From Treponema sp. (GTDB lineage Bacteria; Spirochaetota; Spirochaetia; Treponematales; Breznakiellaceae), in NCBI GenBank assembly GCA_031276685.1, contig JAISMQ010000281.1:1-5366 (forward strand): 5,366 bases of DNA, written 5' to 3'. Every line of letters begins with the position of its first letter. Position 1 is the stretch's first letter. This document shows, piece by piece, positions 1 to 5,239 of this stretch. The notes beneath the pieces were generated by a model, which was given only the letters and a program-made list of their open reading frames with translations, did not search any database and was not told the origin of the DNA. The position numbers were made by a program, and so were the translations under genes.

Positions 1-502
1 CCACCCGGAAGCCCCGGTGCAGGCCGATATGCAGGTTCGTTACGTCGCTGTAAAGCGGGAAGTTGATCAGGTACTCCCGCATACCTCCCGCACCCGCATA
101 TATAAGGGATTCGTAACCGCGCGCCTTGTCCGCAGAGGGCATAAACGTGGCGGCATACCGACATTCGCGCCCCTCGTAACGGTACAGGTCAAAGCCCGCG
201 CTGCCGGCCAACGCCATGTGGGGCATAAGGCAGGCTGCGGGCATTTCCGCCCGGATAGCGATATAGGGGGAATCGGTCTGGAACCGTACCCTGCCCCCCG
301 CCGTATTGGTGTGCAGGGCGGCCACCCCCGGGCTAACCGCCTGCGCGACCGCTTCGGGAATCCGGCGGAAAACGGGCTGGTTCCGCACGTCATGCAAACC
401 GTAGATCCGAAAGGGCGGCCTGCGCGCGTCCGCCCAGACCAGTTCCGGTTCCTTAATTTCGCCCTGAACCGCCAAGCGGCTGTCAATCTCCGCGATGTTC
501 AT
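1..502 (-). CDS. SGNH/GDSL-type hydrolase, N-terminal part (GxDLY domain), cut by left window edge
   Basis: The first 167 codons are open without a stop and the gene continues beyond base 1, so only the N-terminal domain is present. Residues 100-107 read GSAGFDLY, which contains the GxDLY signature of the small beta-rich domain that precedes the catalytic domain in one group of SGNH hydrolases. The surrounding pattern also fits: W23, then PFRIYGL at 30-36, then AGGRVRF at 68-74 followed by a TDSPYIAIRAEM strand. Family members are esterases or deacetylases, often acting on acylated carbohydrate; the catalytic GDS and DxxH motifs would lie outside the window, so activity cannot be verified. 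There is no signal peptide, suggesting a cytoplasmic enzyme. The ATG overlaps the TGA of the upstream dehydrogenase (ATGA) and has no strong Shine-Dalgarno of its own, which points to translational coupling. Domain assignment is fairly sure; substrate is unknown. Confidence 0.8.
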   Translation of the reverse strand, partial: MNIAEIDSRLAVQGEIKEPELVWADARRPPFRIYGLHDVRNQPVFRRIPEAVAQAVSPGVAALHTNTAGGRVRFQTDSPYIAIRAEMPAACLMPHMALAGSAGFDLYRYEGRECRYAATFMPSADKARGYESLIYAGAGGMREYLINFPLYSDVTNLHIGLHRGFRV

Positions 503-1539
503 GCGATCTTTATCACCGATTTGACGATCTTCGCCTTGTCGCGGACGCTCATGTCCATGGCGTTCTGGATGTCGTCAAAATCAAACAGGTTGGTAACGAT
601 GTCCTTGATGTTCACCAGGCCCCTGGCTACCGCGTCAATGGCCAGGGGGTAGATGTGGCGATAGCGGAAGATGGTCTTCATCGTAAGTTCCTTGTCCAGG
701 GCCTTGCCCACGGGCAGGGTCATCGTGCCGGAGGGGCTGTAGCCCACAAAGACCAGGGTCCCCCCTTTTTTGAGGGCGCCGATCCCCTGGGCCGCGGCGG
801 CGTCGCTTCCGGTGGTTTCGATAACCAGGTCCACGCCCCCCTCGTCCCGGGCGATAAGGGCCAGGGGGTCTTCTTCTTTCGCGTTGAGGGCCCGGAAAGC
901 CCCCAGGTCGCGGGCCTTTTCCAGCCGGTTGCCCACCACGTCGGTCATGTAGACCCGCGAAAGCCCCTGGGCCTTGAGGGCCAGCATGGACACAAGGCCG
1001 ATACAGCCCGCCCCGGTGACCAGCGCGGTCTGCCCGATTCTGGCCCCCCCGGTAAGGGCCGCGTGGAAGCCCACGGCCAGGGGCTCGATCAGCGCGCCTT
1101 CCAGGGTGCTGACCTTATCCGGCAGCTTGAAGCACAGGGCCGCCTCGTGGGCCACGTATTCCTGGAACACGCCGTCCACCGGGGGGGTGGCGAAGAAGAT
1201 CACGTCGGGGCAGAGGTTGTAGCGGCCCGTCCGGCAGAACTCGCAGCGGCCGCAGGTCTTCCCCGGCTCCAGCGCGACCCGGTCCCCCACCTTGAGGCTG
1301 GTGACATCGGAACCGATCTCCACCACCACCCCGCCCGGCTCGTGGCCCAGCACGAAGGGGGGCTTTACCACGTAGTCGCCGATCCTCCCGGCCTCGTAGT
1401 AGTGCAGATCCGACCCGCAGACCCCCACGTACTCAAGCTTTACCAGCGCCTCCTTGGACGCCGGGACGGGTATGTCCCGCTCGACGATCTCCATTTTGCC
1501 GATTCCGGTCATTACCGCGACTTTCATCTTTCCCCGCAT
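499..1539 (-). CDS. Zinc-dependent polyol dehydrogenase (sorbitol/xylitol dehydrogenase type, MDR family)
   Basis: This 346-residue protein is full length for the medium-chain dehydrogenase/reductase family. The GroES-like half carries the catalytic zinc ligands C41 (GVCGSDLHYY), H66-E67 (LGHEPGG) and E152 (LIEPLAVG). The structural zinc lobe has C96, C99, C102 and C110. The Rossmann fold begins with GAGCIG at 176-181 and has D200 at the end of the second strand, which favours NAD(H) over NADP(H). The GHEPGGVVVEIG and VALEPG segments are typical of sorbitol, xylitol and L-iditol 2-dehydrogenases, so oxidation of a sugar alcohol to a ketose is the likely reaction. The exact polyol cannot be read from the sequence. 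The frame is open up to 1635, but the ATG at 1539 was chosen because GGGAGG lies 5 bases upstream. Another ATG at 1527 would also keep the domain intact. Its stop overlaps the start of the SGNH hydrolase gene, so the two are probably co-transcribed. Confidence 0.93.
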   Translation of the reverse strand: MRGKMKVAVMTGIGKMEIVERDIPVPASKEALVKLEYVGVCGSDLHYYEAGRIGDYVVKPPFVLGHEPGGVVVEIGSDVTSLKVGDRVALEPGKTCGRCEFCRTGRYNLCPDVIFFATPPVDGVFQEYVAHEAALCFKLPDKVSTLEGALIEPLAVGFHAALTGGARIGQTALVTGAGCIGLVSMLALKAQGLSRVYMTDVVGNRLEKARDLGAFRALNAKEEDPLALIARDEGGVDLVIETTGSDAAAAQGIGALKKGGTLVFVGYSPSGTMTLPVGKALDKELTMKTIFRYRHIYPLAIDAVARGLVNIKDIVTNLFDFDDIQNAMDMSVRDKAKIVKSVIKIA

Positions 1540-1544
1540 AAGAG

Positions 1545-1550
1545 CCTCCC
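1545..1550 (-). promoter_or_regulatory. Ribosome binding site of the polyol dehydrogenase gene
   Basis: On the minus strand GGGAGG is followed by CTCTT and then ATG at 1539. The 5-base spacing decides the start at 1539 over the in-frame upstream ATG codons at 1635 and 1596 and the downstream ATG at 1527. Confidence 0.75.
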
Positions 1551-1560
1551 GCGCATAACT

Positions 1561-1593
1561 GGGGGCGGCCCGAAACTCCGGGTTCCGGCCCCC
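1561..1593 (-). other. GC-rich stem-loop in the leader of the dehydrogenase gene
   Basis: GGGGGC (1561-1566) pairs with GCCCCC (1588-1593). Inside it GG pairs with CC (1567-1568 with 1585-1586) and CCCG pairs with CGGG (1569-1572 with 1579-1582), separated by a one-base and a two-base bulge, leaving a 6-base loop. It sits about 21 bases upstream of the start codon and just before the ribosome binding site. No T-run follows on either strand, so it is not a standard intrinsic terminator for the NFACT gene. It could be a leader structure affecting translation or mRNA stability, or simply a by-product of G+C-rich spacer sequence. Confidence 0.4.
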
Positions 1594-1610
1594 CATACGT
1601 ACCGTTATGG
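1593..1610. promoter_or_regulatory. Operator-like inverted repeat CCATA-N8-TATGG
   Basis: The two 5-base arms are perfect inverted copies around an 8-base centre. The site overlaps the candidate -10 box of the dehydrogenase gene (1607-1612), the expected place for a repressor of a sugar-inducible operon. No regulator gene is in the window and the arms are short, so this is a candidate only. Confidence 0.3.
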
Positions 1611-1635
1611 TAATGAGGCCGCGCCGGTGGCGCAA
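1607..1635 (-). promoter_or_regulatory. Candidate promoter of the dehydrogenase-SGNH pair
   Basis: On the minus strand TTGCGC (1630-1635) is 17 bases from TACCAT (1607-1612). The -10 matches TATAAT in 4 of 6 positions and the -35 matches in 3 of 6. Transcription would begin near 1600 and give a leader of about 60 bases that includes the stem-loop. A perfect TTGACA lies further upstream at 1661-1666, overlapping the NFACT stop, but has no -10 box at the right distance. Confidence 0.3.
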
Positions 1636-1662
1636 GGCGGGCGGGGACCGCGCGGACCGCTG

Positions 1663-3042
1663 TCAAAGCTTTTCTATGCGGCACAACTCCAGTTCCCGCA
1701 GCCGCCCTTCGTCCGTTTTAACGCGGAGGTTCTTCTCGTGGGTGGGGATCACCAGCCCCTTGGGGCCGTCCTTGGCCCGGCGCAGGTACTTTACCGGGGT
1801 GTAGAACAGATCCCCTTCGCCGTTGTTGCGGCCCTTCGAGTAAAAAATCGCCAGGTTTCCCGCGTCCAGCAGGATATCCAGGGGCACGGTCTTGCCGGAA
1901 CGGTATTTGACGAACACGTAGGCGCCGGGGTAATCCCTGGCGTGGAGCCAGAGGTCGTTGCCCTTTACGTGACGGCGGAGCAGGGCGTCGTTTTCCGCCG
2001 CATCCCTGCCCACAATGATAAGCCAGTCGTTCCGCCTGAACGAAAGCCCCGGACGCTTCCGGTCGCCCGGCAGCGCGGGGGCAGGGCCTGCGCCCCGCAT
2101 GATCTTCTGCAAGACCAGGGGGTTGGTCTCCGCCAGGAGGGCGTTCATGGCCTCTTCCAGCTTCAAGAGTTCCGCCTCCCCCCGGGCGATCTCCTGCCTG
2201 ACATCCTCAAGGCCCCGCTTCGCCTTGCGGTAGCGCTCGTAGTAGCGTTCTGCCTGGCCGGGGCCGTCCAGGCCCTCCTCCAGTTGGATGCGGACCCGCC
2301 CCCCCCTGTAAAAGTCTTCCGCCTCCAGCCAGCGGTCCCCCGGCGCAATACGGGACAGGCCGGCCAGGATGATGTCCCCGTACTGTTTAAGGTTTTCCGC
2401 GGAGGCGAAGTCCCCCTCCTTGGCCTTTAGCTTTTCCAGGGAGGCCGAAAGCCGGCCGATCTTGCCCTCCCAGTTCCGCCGCACCTGCTCCCGCAGGGAT
2501 TCCAGGGAAAGGCCCCCCCCCTGCTCGGCGTAAAAGGCGTCGACCCTCTCGTTATACGAAGGATCCCGGCCCCCGTCCGGGCGGCCCTCCTCAGACGGGC
2601 GGCCCTCCTTGGACGGGCAGCCCTCCCCGGCGGGATTCGGACGAAAATCCCGGACGCTGAAGTCCCTTCCGCCGGGCCCGTGCGGGGCCAGGGTTTCCTC
2701 CGGCGCGTAGCGGCCGCCGGTCTGCTCCCCCCGCCGCACCCGGAGCCTTACGATCCGGTTGTCCCCCAGTTGGACGGCCTCCTCGATCCAGCCGTTGGTG
2801 ATCCGGGAGTTGAGGAATTCGGCGAAACGCAGGGGCTTGTCGCTTTTGGGGACGGCCCGGAAGGTTTCGTGGATCCGGCAGGCGCCGGGGCTAAGGGAGA
2901 CAAGCACCGTTTTGCTCGCGCCCCTGCCGTGGACCCGCAGGGCGATCACGTCAAAGGCGCTTTGCAGGGCCTTTTGGATCTGGCAGCCTTCCAGTTCCAG
3001 CTCGGAGAGGACGCAGTCTATTTCTTTCCAGTTGAGGGACAT
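1663..3042 (-). CDS. NFACT-family ribosome quality control protein (RqcH/FbpA-like), compact form
   Basis: The 459-residue product has the NFACT layout. Residues 1-102 match the start of NFACT-N (FAEFLNSRI at 73-81, LGDNRIVRLRV at 92-102). Residues about 165-305 form the helical coiled-coil middle (YGDIILAGL at 221-229, AERYYERYRKAK at 264-275). Residues 336-445 are a well-preserved NFACT-R domain (VGRDAAEN, DLWLHARDYPGAYVFV, IFYSKGRN). In the family, RqcH binds 60S/50S subunits with stalled nascent chains and recruits tRNA-Ala to add C-terminal alanine tails. The protein is about 100 residues shorter than the usual 550-570: the later part of NFACT-N and the helix-hairpin-helix region are replaced by a Gly/Pro/Arg-rich linker (103-162). 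The Asp-Arg pair used by RqcH for tRNA appears here as N95-R96, with D94 just before. Family membership is clear; tailing activity is not certain. GGAG lies 4 bases before the ATG. Confidence 0.9.
   Translation of the reverse strand: MSLNWKEIDCVLSELELEGCQIQKALQSAFDVIALRVHGRGASKTVLVSLSPGACRIHETFRAVPKSDKPLRFAEFLNSRITNGWIEEAVQLGDNRIVRLRVRRGEQTGGRYAPEETLAPHGPGGRDFSVRDFRPNPAGEGCPSKEGRPSEEGRPDGGRDPSYNERVDAFYAEQGGGLSLESLREQVRRNWEGKIGRLSASLEKLKAKEGDFASAENLKQYGDIILAGLSRIAPGDRWLEAEDFYRGGRVRIQLEEGLDGPGQAERYYERYRKAKRGLEDVRQEIARGEAELLKLEEAMNALLAETNPLVLQKIMRGAGPAPALPGDRKRPGLSFRRNDWLIIVGRDAAENDALLRRHVKGNDLWLHARDYPGAYVFVKYRSGKTVPLDILLDAGNLAIFYSKGRNNGEGDLFYTPVKYLRRAKDGPKGLVIPTHEKNLRVKTDEGRLRELELCRIEKL
2299..2306 (-). 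repeat. Run of eight G on the coding strand inside the NFACT gene
   Basis: Eight consecutive C on the plus strand encode part of YRGGRV (residues 245-250). Such a run is prone to slippage, and a one-base change would frameshift the gene before the NFACT-R domain. Confidence 0.8.
2513..2521 (-). repeat. Run of nine G on the coding strand inside the NFACT gene
   Basis: Nine consecutive C on the plus strand encode the GGG at residues 175-177. It is the longest homopolymer I found in the window. Gain or loss of one base would truncate the protein before the coiled coil and the NFACT-R domain. Confidence 0.85.
2578..2626 (-). repeat. Three tandem 18-bp units in the NFACT linker
   Basis: The core CGGGCGGCCCTCC occurs at 2578-2590 and 2596-2608, and with one mismatch at 2614-2626, a period of exactly 18 bases. 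It encodes a GRPSEE-like hexapeptide (GCPSKE, GRPSEE, GRPDGG; residues 141-158). Because the period is a multiple of three, changes in copy number leave the frame intact. The units lie in the low-complexity linker that replaces the missing middle of NFACT-N. Confidence 0.75.
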
Positions 3043-3045
3043 AAC

Positions 3046-3050
3046 ACTCC
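3046..3050 (-). promoter_or_regulatory. Ribosome binding site of the NFACT gene
   Basis: GGAGT precedes the ATG at 3042 with three bases between (GGAG with four). It supports the start used here, which also opens directly into the conserved NFACT-N beginning. Confidence 0.6.
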
Positions 3051-3058
3051 GCGTATCG

Positions 3059-3088
3059 CTGATATACTACCGGGATAGCCGTTATAAT
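3059..3088 (+). promoter_or_regulatory. Promoter of the GH3 gene, predicted leaderless transcript
   Basis: A perfect TATAAT (3083-3088) lies 18 bases downstream of CTGATA (3059-3064), a 4-of-6 match to TTGACA. The ATG at 3096 is only 7 bases after the -10 box, so transcription should start at or one base before the start codon. No Shine-Dalgarno sequence is present, which agrees with a leaderless mRNA. Confidence 0.65.
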
Positions 3089-3092
3089 ACAA
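3064..3092 (-). promoter_or_regulatory. Candidate promoter of the NFACT gene, overlapping the divergent GH3 promoter
   Basis: On the minus strand TTGTAT (3087-3092) is 17 bases from TAGTAT (3064-3069). Both are moderate matches. The -35 overlaps the TATAAT of the opposite promoter, so the two would compete for polymerase. A transcript from here would have a leader of about 15 bases that includes the GGAGT site. Confidence 0.35.
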
Positions 3093-3095
3093 CGA

Positions 3096-4283
3096 ATGAA
3101 ACGGTTCCTTTTTTGCCTGCCCGGCGTTTTCCTGATCGGCTCCCCGCTCCCCGCCGCAGGCCCCGCGGGCCGGGAAGCGCCGGACCCGAACTACCGGGAA
3201 GCCGCCCGCATCGCCGCGTCCCTTGACGATTCCACCCTCGCCTCCCAGGTGATCAGGAGCGGCGTGGACGGGAAGTCCGGCCTGGACGCGGACATGAGGC
3301 GGATTCTGGCGGACTGCCCGCCGGGGGCCATCATTCTGTTCAGATACAACCTGGACAGCCCCAGGGACAAGGCCCGCGCCTTTATCGGCGAGTGCCGGGA
3401 TCTGACGGCCTCCGCCGTCGCGGCAAAGGCCGGGGGCACGGCCATCCCCCCCTTTATCGCCGCCGACCACGAGGGGGGGCAGGTACACCGCTTCGGGCCG
3501 GGGATCGGCCGCCTGCCCGCCGCCGCGTCCTGGGGGGAGCGGGCGGAACTGGAGGGGAGCGCGGCGGCCCTCGCCGCGCTGGAGGAAGCCGCCTACGAAT
3601 CGGGCGCGGAGATCCGGGACCTGGGGCTTACGCTGGTCCTGGGCCCCGTAGCCGAGCCGCTGAACGACGACAACCGCCTCTTCCTGGAGGATCGCGGCTT
3701 TAGCGCCGAACCCGGCTTTACCGCCGAGGCCGCTGCGGCCTATATCCGGGGCATGGAGCGCGCCGGGCTGGGCTGCGTGGCAAAGCACTTCCCCGGCAAC
3801 TCCGGCGCGGACCCCCACCGGGGCGTCTCGGTCCTGTCCGGGAGCCGCGAGGCCCTGGCACTGGCGGCCCAGCCCTTCGCCGCCCTTATCAGCGGCGGGG
3901 CCCCCCATGTCACGGGGATCATGGTCTCCCACGCGCTGGTCCCCGCCTGGGACGCGGAGCGGATCGGGAGCCTTTCCCCGGCCCTTATCGGCCGCTGGCT
4001 GCGCGGGGACCTGGGCTTTGGGGGCATCGTGCTGGCGGACGATTTTTCCATGGCGGCCTCCCGGGCAAACCCCGAAGAAGCGGCGGTCATGTCGCTGGCG
4101 GCGGGAGCGGACATGGTGATGGCATGGCCCTCCGGCCTGCGGAAGCTGCGGGGGGCCATCCTGGCCGCCCTGGAACAGGGGACCCTGAGCCGCCGGCGCC
4201 TTGAGGAAGCGGCCGCCCGGATCATCGCGGAAAAGATACGCCTGGGGATCGTCCCCCCCTCCTCCGGCTGGCAGGCCGATTAG
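3096..4283 (+). CDS. Exported glycoside hydrolase family 3 enzyme, NagZ-like beta-N-acetylhexosaminidase
   Basis: The 395-residue product starts with a signal peptide: K2-R3, a hydrophobic core from about 4 to 18, and probable cleavage between 21 and 25. C7 is too early for a lipobox. A single GH3 TIM-barrel domain follows. It has the substrate-binding motif ADHEGGQVHR (123-132, D124), the KHFPG motif (230-234), a D239-P-H241 dyad matching the Asp-His catalytic pair of NagZ enzymes, and ADDFSM (314-319), in which D315 should be the nucleophile. NagZ removes beta-1,4-linked N-acetylglucosamine from peptidoglycan fragments during cell-wall recycling. Many Gram-negative NagZ proteins are cytoplasmic, so this one should act in the periplasm or outside. 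The loop between KHFPG and the dyad is short. The signal peptide begins right at M1 and the next ATG is M67, so the start is firm despite the missing Shine-Dalgarno. The last 20 codons overlap the convergent PAP2-like gene. Confidence 0.9.
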   Translation: MKRFLFCLPGVFLIGSPLPAAGPAGREAPDPNYREAARIAASLDDSTLASQVIRSGVDGKSGLDADMRRILADCPPGAIILFRYNLDSPRDKARAFIGECRDLTASAVAAKAGGTAIPPFIAADHEGGQVHRFGPGIGRLPAAASWGERAELEGSAAALAALEEAAYESGAEIRDLGLTLVLGPVAEPLNDDNRLFLEDRGFSAEPGFTAEAAAAYIRGMERAGLGCVAKHFPGNSGADPHRGVSVLSGSREALALAAQPFAALISGGAPHVTGIMVSHALVPAWDAERIGSLSPALIGRWLRGDLGFGGIVLADDFSMAASRANPEEAAVMSLAAGADMVMAWPSGLRKLRGAILAALEQGTLSRRRLEEAAARIIAEKIRLGIVPPSSGWQAD

Positions 4284-5154
4284 GCCGGGCCTCCAGAAAG
4301 TCCAGCAGGGGCCTCTCCCAGCCCCCCTCCCCCCCGTTGAGGAAACTCCGGTACAGATCCAGGATATGCCCCCGGATCGCCTCCGCCGCCTCATCGCCAA
4401 TCCGGGGCAGGCTGCGGACGCCCCCCTCGCCGAAAAGCCGGGCCGCGAAATCCTCCGCCTCTTCCGGGGGGAACGCGGCCCTGTCGAAGCGGGTCATGGC
4501 GTACATCGCCGCAGCCACGCAGTTCACGCTGTGCTGTTTGACGTAGAGGATCGCCTCCGTAATATCCAGTGCCCCCCGGCGGCATTCCTCCGCCCGCAGG
4601 GAACCCTCCGCCCCGGCGCCAAGGCCCTCCAGGGCCCGCGCAAAGCGGGTGTAGGTCAGGATCACCACCATGACGTGGAGGCTGGGGACACACATCAAAT
4701 GGGGATCGAACAGGTGTATCAGCAGGAAGCGGAAGTTCCCGATGTAGAAGGGGCGGCGGGTGGTGGAAAGGTTCTTCCGGTAGACCGTCCCCGCGAAACG
4801 GTACAGATCGCCCATGGAATCCAGAAAGCCCGCCGCCGCGCCCCGCGCCCCCTCGCCGAAGCGCCCAAGCAGGAAGCCGAGCGCCCGCACCCACAGGCCC
4901 ACAAAGTCCAGGTAGACAACAACCCAGCCGGGGCTGAAGGGGATAAGGCCGTCCAGTTCGTGGTCCGCCTCCGAAACGGGGATGCGCCCCGCGTTAAAGC
5001 GCCGCGCCAGGGCCGCCCTGTACTGGCAGAAGAAAAAGTTGTAAAAAATCGAGCCCACGCAGCGGCGCAGCCGGGGACGCAGACGCCGGTCCGCCAAAAC
5101 CTTGACAAAAACAAACCACTCCGAAACATCGGCTATTTTTTTTACTGTCGCCAT
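4222..5154 (-). CDS. PAP2-superfamily-like membrane protein with degenerate third motif
   Basis: The 310-residue protein has a spaced set of motifs resembling the PAP2 (phosphatidic acid phosphatase type 2) superfamily. There is a KX6RP motif (K127 to R134-P135), PSLH at 157-160 in place of PSGH, and YVKQHSV around H208. In PAP2 enzymes the two histidines act as acid and nucleophile on lipid phosphates or pyrophosphates. The third motif SRX5HX3D is eroded: A201-I202 replaces Ser-Arg and C212 replaces Asp, so activity is doubtful. The KQH style recalls the PAP2_3/inositol-phosphorylceramide-synthase branch. Hydrophobic stretches at about 70-97, 137-170 and 202-220 suggest three or so membrane segments, fewer than the usual six. 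The Arg/Pro/Gly-rich tail is read from the antisense of the GH3 gene end. A GTG two codons upstream (5160) is an alternative start, but the promoter position favours the ATG at 5154. No Shine-Dalgarno is visible. The gene is sound; the family call is tentative. Confidence 0.7.
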   Translation of the reverse strand: MATVKKIADVSEWFVFVKVLADRRLRPRLRRCVGSIFYNFFFCQYRAALARRFNAGRIPVSEADHELDGLIPFSPGWVVVYLDFVGLWVRALGFLLGRFGEGARGAAAGFLDSMGDLYRFAGTVYRKNLSTTRRPFYIGNFRFLLIHLFDPHLMCVPSLHVMVVILTYTRFARALEGLGAGAEGSLRAEECRRGALDITEAILYVKQHSVNCVAAAMYAMTRFDRAAFPPEEAEDFAARLFGEGGVRSLPRIGDEAAEAIRGHILDLYRSFLNGGEGGWERPLLDFLEARPNRPASRRRGGRSPGVSFPR

Positions 5155-5164
5155 AGACACGGGT

Positions 5165-5194
5165 ATGATAGCGGATAGGGGCCGCCTCTGTCAT
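5165..5194 (-). promoter_or_regulatory. Promoter of the PAP2-like gene, near-leaderless transcript
   Basis: On the minus strand ATGACA (5189-5194) and TATCAT (5165-5170) each match consensus in 5 of 6 positions and are 18 bases apart. Transcription should start near G5158, four bases before the ATG at 5154 and downstream of the GTG at 5160. This agrees with the lack of a Shine-Dalgarno sequence and favours the ATG as start. Confidence 0.6.
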
Positions 5195-5218
5195 GCAGGG
5201 CCGGCGCGTATACTCACC

Positions 5219-5239
5219 GCGTATGCGCGAAGCGCACGC
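5219..5239. other. Small hairpin in the right-hand intergenic region
   Basis: TGCGC-GAA-GCGCA forms a 5-bp stem with a 3-base loop, extended by GCG/CGC after a 2-base bulge. It lies upstream of the PAP2-like promoter. No T-run follows, so it is not a typical terminator. In the rest of 5195-5366 I see no convincing gene, tRNA or repeat. Confidence 0.3.

Noticed and set aside
17..652. Plus-strand open frame at the left edge
   Set aside because: It is antisense to the SGNH hydrolase, whose GxDLY motif and ATGA coupling make the minus-strand reading far better supported.
1540..1635. N-terminal extension of the dehydrogenase to the ATG at 1635
   Set aside because: The extra 32 residues do not resemble the family and the Shine-Dalgarno site points to the ATG at 1539.
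1640..1662. Possible terminator after the NFACT gene
   Set aside because: There are GC-rich repeats (GGACCGC twice in direct orientation) but no stable long stem and no T-run.
655..2430. Long plus-strand open frame (591 codons) opposite the dehydrogenase and NFACT genes
   Set aside because: Its product is His/Gly/Pro/Arg-rich without recognisable motifs, and it runs antisense to two genes with clear catalytic or family motifs. Long antisense frames are common in high-G+C DNA.
3018..4400. Minus-strand open frame (460 codons) opposite the GH3 gene
   Set aside because: Composition is Gly/Pro/Arg-rich and it shadows the well-supported GH3 enzyme; no start signal or domain is visible.
4201..5178. 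Plus-strand open frame (325 codons) opposite the PAP2-like gene
   Set aside because: Low-complexity, charged product with no motif. The minus-strand frame has hydrophobic segments, ordered motifs and a good promoter.
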